DNA of 64,000 nucleotides from Endozoicomonas sp965232255 (GTDB lineage: Bacteria > Pseudomonadota > Gammaproteobacteria > Pseudomonadales > Endozoicomonadaceae): the NCBI GenBank assembly GCA_965232255.1, contig OZ246962.1, positions 930,001 to 994,000 on the forward strand, given 5' to 3'. The notes under the pieces were generated by a model. That model did no database searches and was not told the DNA's origin. It saw nothing but the letters and a program-made list of their open reading frames with translations. This document shows, piece by piece, positions 26,449-35,318 of the stretch. How positions within the stretch are numbered: position 1 is the first letter of the stretch; every line of letters begins with the position of its first letter. The position numbers were made by a program, and so were the translations under genes.

Positions 26449-26772
26449 ATGAGCGAGATTATCAAAGTAACAGATGATTCCTTTGAAGACTTGGTTCTTA
26501 AGGCAGAAGGTCCGGTACTGGTTGACTATTGGGCAGAGTGGTGTGGTCCTTGCAAGATGATCGCTCCGGTGTTGGACGAAATTGCCCAGGACTACGATGA
26601 CAAGTTAACCATCTGCAAACTGAACATTGATGATAACGAAGTAACACCAACAAAGTATGGTGTGCGCGGCATCCCTACCCTGATGCTGTTCAAAGGCGGT
26701 AATGTGGAAGCAACCAAGGTTGGGGCACTGTCGAAGTCCCAACTGATTGCGTTTCTGGACAGCAATCTGTAA
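26449..26772 (+). CDS. trxA: Thioredoxin 1
   Basis: 107 residues with the active site WAEWCGPCKM (Cys32, Cys35), the conserved cis-Pro in GIRGIPTL-type sequence (here VRGIPTLMLFKGG), and the length of E. coli TrxA. A cytosolic dithiol reductant for ribonucleotide reductase and other targets. A TTAGGAGA site precedes the ATG. It sits upstream of rho on the same strand, the conserved trxA-rho arrangement. Confidence 0.98.
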   Translation: MSEIIKVTDDSFEDLVLKAEGPVLVDYWAEWCGPCKMIAPVLDEIAQDYDDKLTICKLNIDDNEVTPTKYGVRGIPTLMLFKGGNVEATKVGALSKSQLIAFLDSNL

Positions 26773-27172
26773 GCAACCTGTAATTGTATTGTGCGCTGGC
26801 AGACGGTAACGTTGACCGCTGTCAGCCCGGTGCAAATACTGCGGCTGTTGTCCGGCAACGCTTGGTGTAATTTTTACAATGTCGTTTGGTTTTGAGCACT
26901 TGAGAACCGGCTGATTAAAATTTTAAATCAATCCGGTTGACGAAGCCTTTATTCTTGCTTATTTTCCAGAAAAGGATATAGACTGTAGCTTCACAGGGCT
27001 GTCAGGATCTCTGACCGCAAGGATATGGCCCAGCAGGGCAGCCGTTATAAACACTCGCAGGCATCAATCAATACTTAGCTGTCCCTTATCATAATAAGCC
27101 AAATACTTTCTGATCTTCCTGCATAGACAACGGCCATTTACCATTCAATTTAACATTCGCAAACAATTGGTT
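26773..27172 (+). other. rho leader region
   Basis: 400 bp between trxA and rho with no supported ORF; I looked for an rhoL-like leader peptide and did not find a good one. It contains the hairpin at 26905-26938. Long leaders that carry autoregulatory Rho-dependent termination are known for rho in enterics, so attenuation here is plausible but unproven. Confidence 0.35.
26905..26938 (+). promoter_or_regulatory. Hairpin in the trxA-rho interval
   Basis: Arms AACCGG and CCGGTT with inner TGATT / AATCA around an A/T-rich loop, separated by a small internal bulge. A moderately T-rich stretch follows. It may terminate trxA or structure the rho leader. Confidence 0.4.
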
Positions 27173-28432
27173 ATGCATCTTACCGAACTGAAGAAAAAGT
27201 CTGTTCCTGAACTTCTGGCGATAGCGAATGAAATGGGTCTCGAAAACCTTGCCCGTTCCAGGAAGCAGGATGTAATTTTCACCATACTCAAACGCCACGC
27301 ACGCAGTGGTGAAGATATCTATGGTGACGGTGTCCTGGAAATTCTCCAGGATGGTTTTGGTTTCCTTCGCTCCGCAGATAGCTCCTATCTGGCCGGACCT
27401 GATGATATTTACGTTTCCCCAAGCCAGATTCGTCGTTTTAACCTGAGAACAGGCGACACTATCTCTGGAAAAATCCGCCCACCCAAGGAAGGTGAGCGCT
27501 ATTTTGCCCTCCTCAAGGTCAATGAGATCAATTTTGACCAGCCGGAAAACGCCCGTAACAAGATTCTTTTTGAAAACCTTACCCCGCTGTTTCCCCAGGA
27601 TCGCCTGACCATGGAGATGGGTAATGGTGCCACAGAAGATCTGACGGCACGCATTATCGATCTGGTCGCGCCAGTGGGCAAAGGTCAGCGCGGGCTGATC
27701 GTTTCTCCGCCCAAGGCGGGTAAAACCCTGATGTTGCAAAACATTGCCGCCAACATTACCCGTAATAATCCAGAGTGCTATCTGATCGTACTGCTGATCG
27801 ATGAGCGCCCGGAAGAAGTAACCGAAATGTCCCGTTCGGTACGTGGCGAAGTGGTGGCATCCACCTTTGACGAACCACCATCACGGCATGTTCAGGTGGC
27901 CGAAATGGTGCTGGAAAAAGCCAAGCGCCTGGTGGAACACAAAAAAGATGTGGTGATTCTGCTCGACTCCATCACCCGTCTGGCTCGTGCCTACAACACC
28001 GTCATTCCTTCTTCTGGGAAGGTGTTGACCGGTGGTGTTGATGCCCACGCCCTTGAGCGTCCCAAGCGCTTTTTCGGTGCGGCCCGTAACATTGAAGAAG
28101 GTGGCAGCCTGACCATTCTGGCCACGGCTCTGGTGGATACCGGCTCCAAGATGGATGAAGTTATCTTCGAGGAGTTCAAGGGTACTGGTAACATGGAGTT
28201 GCACCTTGACCGCCGCGCCGCCGAAAAACGGGTGTTCCCGGCTATCGGTATCAACAAGTCCGGCACGCGCCGTGAAGATCTTCTGACCACCGAAGAAGAA
28301 CTGCAAAGAATGTGGATTCTGCGCAAGATTCTTCACCCAATGGATGAAATTCAAGCCATCGAGTTCCTGCTCGATCGGATGAAGCACACCAAAACCAATG
28401 AAGAGTTCTTCCAGTCCATGAAGCGGAAGTAA
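27173..28432 (+). CDS. rho: Transcription termination factor Rho
   Basis: 419 residues, the same length and nearly the same sequence pattern as E. coli Rho: MHLTELKKKSV at the start, the RNA-binding cold-shock fold (DGFGFLRSADSSYLAGPDD), P-loop PPKAGKT (Lys184), and LLIDERPEEVTEM, ASTFDEPPSRH and LTGGVDAHALERPK (secondary RNA-binding Q and R loops). A hexameric RNA-dependent ATPase that ends transcription of untranslated RNA. ATG 27173 matches the family start; the frame also allows TTG two codons earlier. ubiD follows after 5 bp. Confidence 0.98.
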   Translation: MHLTELKKKSVPELLAIANEMGLENLARSRKQDVIFTILKRHARSGEDIYGDGVLEILQDGFGFLRSADSSYLAGPDDIYVSPSQIRRFNLRTGDTISGKIRPPKEGERYFALLKVNEINFDQPENARNKILFENLTPLFPQDRLTMEMGNGATEDLTARIIDLVAPVGKGQRGLIVSPPKAGKTLMLQNIAANITRNNPECYLIVLLIDERPEEVTEMSRSVRGEVVASTFDEPPSRHVQVAEMVLEKAKRLVEHKKDVVILLDSITRLARAYNTVIPSSGKVLTGGVDAHALERPKRFFGAARNIEEGGSLTILATALVDTGSKMDEVIFEEFKGTGNMELHLDRRAAEKRVFPAIGINKSGTRREDLLTTEEELQRMWILRKILHPMDEIQAIEFLLDRMKHTKTNEEFFQSMKRK

Positions 28433-28437
28433 GCTGT

Positions 28438-29907
28438 TTGAAATATCGGGACTTACGAGATTTCATCCGGCAACTGGAACAACTGGGTGAACTCAAACGT
28501 ATCCAGCTTGAGGTCGATCCTTATCTGGAAATGACTGAAATCTGCGACCGTACCCTGCGCCAGGGTGGCCCGGCATTGCTGTTTGAAAACCCGAAAGGGT
28601 TTGATATGCCGGTGCTGGGTAACCTGTTTGGTACGCCAAAACGCGTAGCGCTGGGCATGGGGCAGATGGACGTCAATGCTCTCAGGGAAGTGGGTGAGCT
28701 ACTGGCCTACCTGAAAGAGCCCGATCCCCCCAAAGGCGTGAAAGACGCCATCGATAAGTTACCGCTATTTCGCCAAGTGCTGAATATGGGACCGAAAGTG
28801 GTCAAGTCCGCACCTTGTCAGGAGGTCATACTGACCGGGGATGACATTGACCTGATCCGTCTACCGATTCAGACCTGCTGGCCCGGCGACGCAGCACCGT
28901 TGGTCACCTGGCCACTGGTGATCACCGCTGGACCAGAAAAAGAGCGTCAGAACCTGGGCATCTACCGCCAGCAACTGCTCGGTAAAAACAAGCTGATCAT
29001 GCGCTGGTTATCTCACCGGGGGGGTGCCCTGGACTATCGTGACTGGCAGAACAAATACCCTGATACCCCGTTTCCTGTCTCCGTCGCTCTCGGCGCTGAC
29101 CCGGCCACTATTCTTGGGGCGGTGACACCCATGCCAGATGCGTTATCGGAATACGCTTTTGCCGGTCTGTTGCGCGGTAGCAAGACGGAACTGATAAAAA
29201 GTCACAGCAATAATTTGCAAGTGCCTGCCAGTGCCGAGATTGTTCTGGAGGGCTTTATCTATCCTGGTGAAATGGCCGAGGAAGGTCCTTATGGCGACCA
29301 TACCGGTTATTACAATGAAGTTGAGTCCTTTCCGGTATTTACCGTGGAGTGTCTGACTCACCGCCGCAACCCCATCTACCTGAGCACCTATACTGGGCGG
29401 CCACCGGATGAACCAGCCATACTTGGGCTGGCGCTAAACGAAGTGTTTGTACCCATACTAAAACGACAGTTTCCGGAAATTGTCGATTTTTACCTGCCCC
29501 CCGAAGGATGCTCTTACCGTCTTGCGGTGGTGACCATGCGTAAAGAGTATCCTGGGCACGCCAAGCGCATTATGTTTGCCGTGTGGTCATTTCTGCGTCA
29601 GTTTATGTACACTAAATTCATCATTGTCACCGACGATGATGTTAATGCCCGAGACTGGAACGATGTCATCTGGGCGATGACGACTCGCATGGACCCGAAA
29701 AGAGATTCAGTCTTTATTGACAATACACCCATCGATTACCTGGACTTTGCCTCTCCAGTGGCCGGGCTTGGCTCAAAGGTCGGTTTTGATGCCACCAACA
29801 AGTGGCCTGGTGAGACCAGTCGCGAATGGGGCAGAACTATTGTTATGACAGACGCTGTCAAACAACGGGTTGATGATATTTGGGATCAGTTGGGCATCGA
29901 TCCATAA
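28438..29907 (+). CDS. ubiD: 4-hydroxy-3-polyprenylbenzoate decarboxylase UbiD
   Basis: 489 residues beginning at a TTG (MKYRDLRDFIRQLEQLGELKR), which is where UbiD homologues start; a GGAAGTAAG lies before it. The sequence contains the family segments EEGPYGDHTGYYNEVE (catalytic Glu region) and VVTMRKEYPGHAKRIM, and the C-terminal DVIWAMTTRMDP. It decarboxylates 4-hydroxy-3-polyprenylbenzoate using prenylated FMN in ubiquinone synthesis. It sits between rho and fre; ubiD-fre adjacency is also found in E. coli. Confidence 0.95.
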   Translation: MKYRDLRDFIRQLEQLGELKRIQLEVDPYLEMTEICDRTLRQGGPALLFENPKGFDMPVLGNLFGTPKRVALGMGQMDVNALREVGELLAYLKEPDPPKGVKDAIDKLPLFRQVLNMGPKVVKSAPCQEVILTGDDIDLIRLPIQTCWPGDAAPLVTWPLVITAGPEKERQNLGIYRQQLLGKNKLIMRWLSHRGGALDYRDWQNKYPDTPFPVSVALGADPATILGAVTPMPDALSEYAFAGLLRGSKTELIKSHSNNLQVPASAEIVLEGFIYPGEMAEEGPYGDHTGYYNEVESFPVFTVECLTHRRNPIYLSTYTGRPPDEPAILGLALNEVFVPILKRQFPEIVDFYLPPEGCSYRLAVVTMRKEYPGHAKRIMFAVWSFLRQFMYTKFIIVTDDDVNARDWNDVIWAMTTRMDPKRDSVFIDNTPIDYLDFASPVAGLGSKVGFDATNKWPGETSREWGRTIVMTDAVKQRVDDIWDQLGIDP

Positions 29908-29993
29908 CCTGGACGACGATAGTCATATACTTGCCAAACCAGGCAATTCCAGCGAACTTTTAGTGTTTTACGTTTCAGAAGGTAGTGGTATCC

Positions 29994-30719
29994 GTGCAGA
30001 TCACCCCGAACACTTTCCAGCCTTTTCAGGTTGCCGACCTTCAGCTGCTGGCAGAAAATATTTATCGTGTCATTCTCAGACCACATCAAGGCGCTGTGCC
30101 CGACTTCCGACCGGGGCAGTACCTTGAGATCATGCTTGACGATGGCCGGGTCAGCGCTTTTTCCATCGCCAGTCCTCCCGGGCAGAAGGAACTGGAATTG
30201 CATATTCAGAAAGTGCCGGCCAGCGCCAACTCGATACAGTTGTTCAATGAGCTGGAACGAGGGTATGTGCAGGTAAGGATGCCCAAAGGACGTTGTTTTT
30301 TACCTGAAAATATAGCTGACCGACCGCTGGTATTCATTGCTGCCAGCACCGGTTTTGCTCAGATGAAAAGCATGATCGAATTCACCCTGGCGGCAGCAAA
30401 CCATCCTGATATTTATCTGTATTGGGGGGCATCCTCTCCGGAAGGGTTTTATCTGCCTAATTTGCCCATTTACTGGGCTGCCCCACATTTTCACTATCAC
30501 CCGGTGGTGAGCGACGTCACAGAAAAAGACGGCTGGCAAGGTCGCCAGGGGCTGCTGTTTGAAGCGGTAATAGACGACAAAGACCAATTTACCGAAGGTG
30601 AGGTTTTCATCAGTGGCTCACCGCAAATGGTATATGCCACCTTTGACGCACTGTTGGCCTGTCATTTTCGGGCCGAACAGATTCATTCTGATGTGTTTGA
30701 ATACGCACCAAGATCCTGA
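29994..30719 (+). CDS. fre: NAD(P)H-flavin reductase
   Basis: About 241 residues of the ferredoxin-reductase superfamily. Flavin-binding segment VSAFSIASPPG (R-x-x-S-x-A-S type) and the NAD-binding start LVFIAASTGFAQMKSMIE are visible; there is no iron-sulphur or haem domain, as expected for Fre. It reduces free flavins. GTG 29994 has an AAGGT site at suitable spacing; a GTG at 29985 is in frame but too close to that site. Fre-type reductases can support UbiD/UbiX flavin chemistry, consistent with the gene order, but this link is inference. Confidence 0.9.
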   Translation: MQITPNTFQPFQVADLQLLAENIYRVILRPHQGAVPDFRPGQYLEIMLDDGRVSAFSIASPPGQKELELHIQKVPASANSIQLFNELERGYVQVRMPKGRCFLPENIADRPLVFIAASTGFAQMKSMIEFTLAAANHPDIYLYWGASSPEGFYLPNLPIYWAAPHFHYHPVVSDVTEKDGWQGRQGLLFEAVIDDKDQFTEGEVFISGSPQMVYATFDALLACHFRAEQIHSDVFEYAPRS

Positions 30720-30751
30720 TAACGCATAGCAAGCCTGCAATTTGTCCTAAT

Positions 30752-30790
30752 AAATACGACAGTACTTTTTATTTAAATACTGTCGTGTTT
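30752..30790. terminator. Inverted repeat between fre and the TetR gene
   Basis: Perfect 9-bp arms ACGACAGTA / TACTGTCGT around a 13-base A/T loop, flanked by AAAT and GTTT so that 13-bp arms pair with one mismatch. This looks like a terminator for fre, though an operator for the TetR protein encoded 75 bp downstream is an alternative. Confidence 0.5.
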
Positions 30791-30836
30791 ATCCGGCCGT
30801 GGAAAAAGCGCGTCCCTTGGCTATATTCAGATCGAG

Positions 30837-30842
30837 TATAAT
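30837..30842 (+). promoter_or_regulatory. Probable -10 element of the TetR gene
   Basis: A perfect TATAAT lies only two bases before the first in-frame ATG (30845). Transcription from it would begin around 30848-30850, so that ATG could not be used; this is why the start at 30866 is preferred. A good -35 at 17-bp spacing is not evident (TTGGCT lies at 14 bp). Confidence 0.4.
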
Positions 30843-30865
30843 CAATGCAAGGTACGGTATTCAGT

Positions 30866-31528
30866 ATGCAACCATCACCCTCAAAAACAGATCAGGCAGG
30901 ATTAAAAAATAGTCGGGTCCGGCAGAAAAACATTCAAATTATTCTTCAGGCTGCAGAAGATGAGTTTGTTGCCAGCGGCTTTAAAGGTGCCTCCATTCGT
31001 GATATTGCCCATCGGGCGGGATTGCCCAAGGCCAATGTCCACTATTATTTCAACAGCAAAGTCGAGCTTTACGGTGCCGTGCTCAACCATATTATGGAGT
31101 TGTGGCAGTCGGTTTTCAGCGGTCTGAATCCCGATGATGAGCCAGCCACTGCGCTACGGCAGTTCATTCGGGCAAAAATGAAATACGTTTTGGCTCATGC
31201 CAATGCATCGCGCATTTTCAGTAGTGAAATACTGCACGGTGGTCAGCATTTAAAAGGACATTTGCAGCCATTTAACGACTGGATTCAGGAAAAGTCCGGG
31301 GTTATTCGCGGCTGGATTTCCCGGGGCAAGATGAAACCGGTTGATCCGGTACACCTGTTGTTTACCATTTGGGCAACGACGCAATACTACGTCGATTACG
31401 GGCCACAGGTGGCGTCTGTGCTGGGAAAAGCAGAGTTGGATGCAACCGATGTTGATGCCTATACCGAAACCATTTGCCAGATGATTCTGGCTGGTTGCGG
31501 TATTGATGACAATATGAACAGAGTGTGA
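30866..31528 (+). CDS. TetR/AcrR family regulator (RutR-like C-terminal domain)
   Basis: About 220 residues. N-terminal HTH: AAEDEFVASGFKGASIRDIA then HRAGLPKANVHYYFNSKVEL, the TetR signature. The C-terminal domain (RAKMKYVLAHANASRIFSSE, WISRGKMKPVDPVHLLF) resembles the YcdC/RutR group of pyrimidine- or nitrogen-related repressors. The ligand is unknown. Convergent with parC. Confidence 0.85.
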   Translation: MQPSPSKTDQAGLKNSRVRQKNIQIILQAAEDEFVASGFKGASIRDIAHRAGLPKANVHYYFNSKVELYGAVLNHIMELWQSVFSGLNPDDEPATALRQFIRAKMKYVLAHANASRIFSSEILHGGQHLKGHLQPFNDWIQEKSGVIRGWISRGKMKPVDPVHLLFTIWATTQYYVDYGPQVASVLGKAELDATDVDAYTETICQMILAGCGIDDNMNRV

Positions 31529-31595
31529 ACAGAACGTAAACAGTTAGCGTAAAACGGTATTTTCGAAATGGGTATGTTTAACGTCTGCGCGATGA

Positions 31596-31619
31596 GAATA
31601 AGCCTTAACAGGCTTATTC
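31596..31619. terminator. Hairpin between TetR gene and parC
   Basis: Nine-bp perfect arms GAATAAGCC / GGCTTATTC with a 6-base loop, in the gap between convergent genes. No T run on either strand. Confidence 0.5.
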
Positions 31620-31627
31620 GCTGTGTG

Positions 31628-31649
31628 TTCTGCAGGTCACCCTGCAGAA
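31628..31649 (-). other. Palindrome enclosing the parC stop codon
   Basis: Perfect 9-bp arms TTCTGCAGG / CCTGCAGAA with a 4-base loop; the parC stop (TGA on the minus strand, 31637-31639) sits in the loop. It could protect the mRNA 3' end or aid termination. Seen directly; role inferred. Confidence 0.35.
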
Positions 31650-33892
31650 GTTACCTCAACCCTGTCTACTTTCTGAAAGCCTCTCGGTAGCTTATTGCCT
31701 CGCCTGCCACGCTCACCCCGATAATGTTCAAGGTCTGTAAATTTTAACGTCAGGTGTCGCTTGCCGGCAAAGAGCGTTAACGAATCACCCACATTAAGAA
31801 TGGCCAGCTGTGTCATCAGCTCTGTTCTGTCGGCTGCACGAGTTGCGGCAATATTGATAATCTTGTTGCCTTTACCCCGGCCCAGGCGCGGTAAATCCTG
31901 CAACGGGAATACCAACATACGGCCTTCGTTGGTAATCGTCAGCAGTAGTGGATTATGACCACTGACCGGTATGGGTGGCAGCACATGGGCATTTTCAGGC
32001 AACGTCAGCAATGTTTTACCGGCTTTGTTTTTGCTTACCATATCAGCAAAACGGGCAATAAAACCGTAACCAGCATCACTGGCCAGCAAGAAGCAGTCAT
32101 CACTGTCACCAACGCACAATCCTTCAAACGTTGCACCTGATGGTGGACTGATGCGCCCGGTTAATGGCTCACCCTGTCCTCTGGCTGATGGCAGAGTATG
32201 GGTCAGGATCGAATAAGTTCGCCCTGTTGAGTCGAGAAATACCGATAATTGGTTACTTTTACCTTTTGCCGATAAGTGATAATCGTCACCAGATTTGTAA
32301 TTAAGCGTCAGTGGATCAACATCATGTCCCTTGGCACAGCGTACCCAGCCTTTTTTCGACAGAACCACAGTAACAGACTCGGACACCATCAGATCAGTTT
32401 GCGACAGTGCGTGGGCTTCGCCTCTGGTAACGATAGGTGAACGACGATCGTCGCCAAAAGTTTCAGCGTCTTTTTTCAGCTCTTTTTTGATCAGTGTTTT
32501 AAGTCGTTTTTCTGAACCAAGAGTCAGCTCAAGGGCATTACGCTCTTTCTCCAGTTCATCCTGCTCACCACGAATTTTCATCTCTTCCAGTTTGGCCAGG
32601 TGGCGCAATTTCAGATCAAGAATGGCTTCAGCCTGAATATCGCTAAGACCAAAGCGCTCCATCAGCAAGGCTTTGGGGTGGTCTTCAGTGCGGATTATTT
32701 CGATGATTTCGTCAATATTCAAAAAGGCGATCATCAAGCCCTCGAGAATGTGCAGTCTGGCCAGCACTTTGTCCAACCGGTGCTGTAAACGACGACGGAC
32801 GGTTTCACTGCGCCAGGCCAACCATTCGGTGAGCATAGTATCCAGCGACTTGACGCGCGGACGACCATCAATACCGATCATGTTCATGTTTACCCGGTAA
32901 GTTTTTTCCAAATCCGTGGTGGCGAACAGATGGTTCATCAGGCTTTCGGCATTAATACGGTTGGACTTGGGTACGATTACCAGTCGTGTAGGGTTCTCAT
33001 GGTCGGACTCATCACGCAAGTCGGCCACCATGGGCAGTTTTTTCGCCTGCATCTGGGCGGCAATCTGTTCAAGTATTTTTGCCCCGGAGGCTTGGTGGGG
33101 CAACGCAGTCACAACAATGTCACCACTTTCAAGTTGATAAACGGCACGCATTCTCAGCGACCCTTTACCTTGCTCGTACATTTTCACCAGCTCGGCACGC
33201 GGGGTGATCAGTTCAGCTTCAGTGGGAAAGTCCGGCCCCTGGATATATTCACACAGCTCGGCAACAGTAGCGGTGGGATTTTCCAGTAGATGAATACAGG
33301 CACTAGCCACCTCGCGCAGATTGTGTGGCGGAATGTCGGTAGCCATCCCTACGGCGATACCAGTGGTGCCATTGAGGAGCAGGTTAGGCAAGCGTGCTGG
33401 CAAAATGGCTGGTTCTTCCAGCGTGCCGTCAAAGTTAGGAACCCAGTCTACGGTGCCTTGACCCAGCTCACCGAGCAGGGTGTCAGCGTATTTAGTCAGG
33501 CGGGATTCGGTGTAACGCATGGCGGCAAAAGACTTGGGGTCGTCCGGTGAGCCCCAGTTACCCTGGCCATCAACCAGCGGGTAACGGTAGGAAAACGGCT
33601 GCGCCATCAACACCATGGCTTCGTAACAGGCGCTGTCGCCGTGAGGATGAAACTTACCGAGTACATCACCGACGGTGCGAGCCGATTTTTTGAATTTGGC
33701 GCTGTTTTTCAGGCCCAGTTCACTCATGGCATAGATGATACGCCGCTGCACCGGCTTGAGGCCGTCCCCGATATGAGGCAAGGCACGATCAAGGATGACG
33801 TACATGGAGTAATTCAGGTACGCGTTCTCTGTGTAGGATCTCAGGGACTGACGCTCGACTCCATCGTCACCAATTATGATCTGCTCCGCCAT
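31637..33892 (-). CDS. parC: DNA topoisomerase IV subunit A
   Basis: 751 residues, matching ParC rather than GyrA in length and in lacking the GyrA box. The catalytic tyrosine is Tyr127 in AAMRYTESRL. The quinolone-resistance region reads HPHGDSACYEAM with Ser87 and Glu91, the residues found in sensitive strains (equivalent to E. coli Ser80 and Glu84). It decatenates daughter chromosomes with ParE, which is not encoded in this window. Confidence 0.97.
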   Translation of the reverse strand: MAEQIIIGDDGVERQSLRSYTENAYLNYSMYVILDRALPHIGDGLKPVQRRIIYAMSELGLKNSAKFKKSARTVGDVLGKFHPHGDSACYEAMVLMAQPFSYRYPLVDGQGNWGSPDDPKSFAAMRYTESRLTKYADTLLGELGQGTVDWVPNFDGTLEEPAILPARLPNLLLNGTTGIAVGMATDIPPHNLREVASACIHLLENPTATVAELCEYIQGPDFPTEAELITPRAELVKMYEQGKGSLRMRAVYQLESGDIVVTALPHQASGAKILEQIAAQMQAKKLPMVADLRDESDHENPTRLVIVPKSNRINAESLMNHLFATTDLEKTYRVNMNMIGIDGRPRVKSLDTMLTEWLAWRSETVRRRLQHRLDKVLARLHILEGLMIAFLNIDEIIEIIRTEDHPKALLMERFGLSDIQAEAILDLKLRHLAKLEEMKIRGEQDELEKERNALELTLGSEKRLKTLIKKELKKDAETFGDDRRSPIVTRGEAHALSQTDLMVSESVTVVLSKKGWVRCAKGHDVDPLTLNYKSGDDYHLSAKGKSNQLSVFLDSTGRTYSILTHTLPSARGQGEPLTGRISPPSGATFEGLCVGDSDDCFLLASDAGYGFIARFADMVSKNKAGKTLLTLPENAHVLPPIPVSGHNPLLLTITNEGRMLVFPLQDLPRLGRGKGNKIINIAATRAADRTELMTQLAILNVGDSLTLFAGKRHLTLKFTDLEHYRGERGRRGNKLPRGFQKVDRVEVTSAG

Positions 33893-34072
33893 GTTTCAAC
33901 CTGTTTCGGGATGTTTAGACAAAACAGTAATCATAGCAAGCATCCATATGGCACTGAAAGTCCGTCGGTAGCTGGGGGTGTGACTATGATAGCGGGTATG
34001 ATAGCGGCGAGGGAGTAACGGAATTGCCAAAGGAGCCCGAACCGACCCCTGCAATTTTTACGACAAGTGTCC

Positions 34073-34837
34073 TTAATGTGTCTGAGGCATATGAATGCTA
34101 CTGAGCGGCTGGGCAACGGTATCAGGTTGGCCAGCTACCTGTTGTCTTTCCACGTAAGGATTACCCCAGCCTTGTATTTTGCTGATGCGCTGATTGCGTT
34201 CCGACTCCCAGGAGGTGACCGGATACATTTTGTCCCACGCCTGAAACAGCTTTTTCTCCTTGTCGCTCAGCCTGAATTTGTATTGGTCGGCCATGTACAG
34301 GTATATCCTGGCGATGCTGCCACGTTGGCTTTCTGGGGGCTGGGCAACGCGGGCTTTGAAATCAACTTGAAAATCGCAGCGTCCGTAGTAGTCCGGCGCA
34401 TTAGTTAACAGGCCAAAGCCGTAATTGGAGCGATCACCATTGACTTCCCCCACGGCCGGTACCAGGTTATGCAAGTCCGCCTCCATGGCGCGAAATTGCG
34501 GATTGTTGCGGCTGCAATTGCTGCGCCCTCCTTGCTGCCAGCACTGTAATTGATGGCCGAATGTCCAGGCAGGCACCACATGCTCCCACTCAATTCGGTT
34601 GGCTCGCACGGGCTGTTTACGCACGGTGTAACCACAAGCTTGCAGGTCCGGAACCAGCTTTTTTCCTTCTTTTTTGATTGGGCATCCACAGTAAAAACTA
34701 ACCATGTTTTTGTCGTATATTTTTACTGCTTCTCGTTTCGCGCTGGAAAAACTTGTGGGTGGACTGGCGTGAACGACACAGGAAAGTGTCGTAAGTACCA
34801 GGACTGAGAACCATTGACGTATTTTTAATGAAGGCAT
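34073..34837 (-). CDS. endA: Secreted endonuclease I
   Basis: 254 residues with an N-terminal signal peptide (about 1-24, ending VVHA-SPP) and the Endonuclease_1 (beta-beta-alpha metal) core: RIEWEHVVPAW with the catalytic His, then NPQFRAMEADLHNLVPAVG and NGDRSNYGFG. The family cleaves DNA and RNA in the periplasm or outside the cell. A C-terminal extension of about 25 residues is rich in Gln and Pro. Eight cysteines would give disulphides. Likely role: degradation of extracellular DNA. Confidence 0.93.
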   Translation of the reverse strand: MPSLKIRQWFSVLVLTTLSCVVHASPPTSFSSAKREAVKIYDKNMVSFYCGCPIKKEGKKLVPDLQACGYTVRKQPVRANRIEWEHVVPAWTFGHQLQCWQQGGRSNCSRNNPQFRAMEADLHNLVPAVGEVNGDRSNYGFGLLTNAPDYYGRCDFQVDFKARVAQPPESQRGSIARIYLYMADQYKFRLSDKEKKLFQAWDKMYPVTSWESERNQRISKIQGWGNPYVERQQVAGQPDTVAQPLSSIHMPQTH

Positions 34838-34914
34838 GGGAGTTCTGTATTGAGGGCTTTAAGGTTGGCAAAAGATAGACGAAGGCCAGCTACCCGAAAA
34901 AAATACAGGACGAT

Positions 34915-35136
34915 TTACCAGTGATGTTCCGCTTGCAGGGAATCAGAAATAAGGGAGCTGAAAATACCGCAGACGACTACCGTCAGGGTGATGCCGACGC
35001 CGGATGTCAGTGAATCCCACAGCGATGCCTGCACGATGGTGTAATAATAAGCGACACCGACAATTAGCCAGATTAACCAGAAGTTCAAAGCAGCAATGGC
35101 TGTAAGCCGTAAACTGGCTGATAGGAGCATTTTCAT
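34915..35136 (-). CDS. Small two-helix membrane protein, unknown
   Basis: About 73 residues from ATG 35136 (MKMLLSASLRLTAIAALNFW...), two strong hydrophobic helices (about 10-33 and 48-65) and a short polar tail QAEHHW. A GGAAA lies upstream; the frame is open to a GTG at 35160, and a different overlapping frame (35167-34943) has a worse composition. I do not recognise a family. It lies on the same strand as endA, about 80 bp upstream. Confidence 0.45.
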   Translation of the reverse strand: MKMLLSASLRLTAIAALNFWLIWLIVGVAYYYTIVQASLWDSLTSGVGITLTVVVCGIFSSLISDSLQAEHHW

Positions 35137-35270
35137 CGTCGGGATTTTCCAGGCTGGCACTTTTCATGGTGCATCTTATGCCTGAAATTTGTGCAATGGC
35201 ATTAGTGTTTTACGAAATTATATGAGTGTATTCCCTATTCTTGTTTTACAGCCGTTGGGGGGCAGTAAGT

Positions 35271-35317
35271 CGGCTTAAGTAATAAATTTTGGGTCAGAAA
35301 GCTGACCACTTAAGTCG
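35271..35317. terminator. Nested palindrome at the end of the crystallin-repeat gene
   Basis: Outer arms CGGCTTAAGT / ACTTAAGTCG (one mismatch) enclose an inner perfect GGTCAG-AAAG-CTGACC hairpin. It abuts the stop of the minus-strand crystallin gene; downstream on that strand is CAAAATTTATTA, moderately T-rich. Likely a terminator. Confidence 0.6.
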
Positions 35318-35318
35318 A

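Noticed and set aside
26773..27172. Leader peptide (rhoL) upstream of rho
   Set aside because: No short ORF with a ribosome site was found; only a hairpin could be supported.
34943..35167. 74-codon alternative frame over the small membrane protein
   Set aside because: Its composition is less protein-like than the overlapping two-helix frame; only one of the two can be real and the membrane-protein frame is better.
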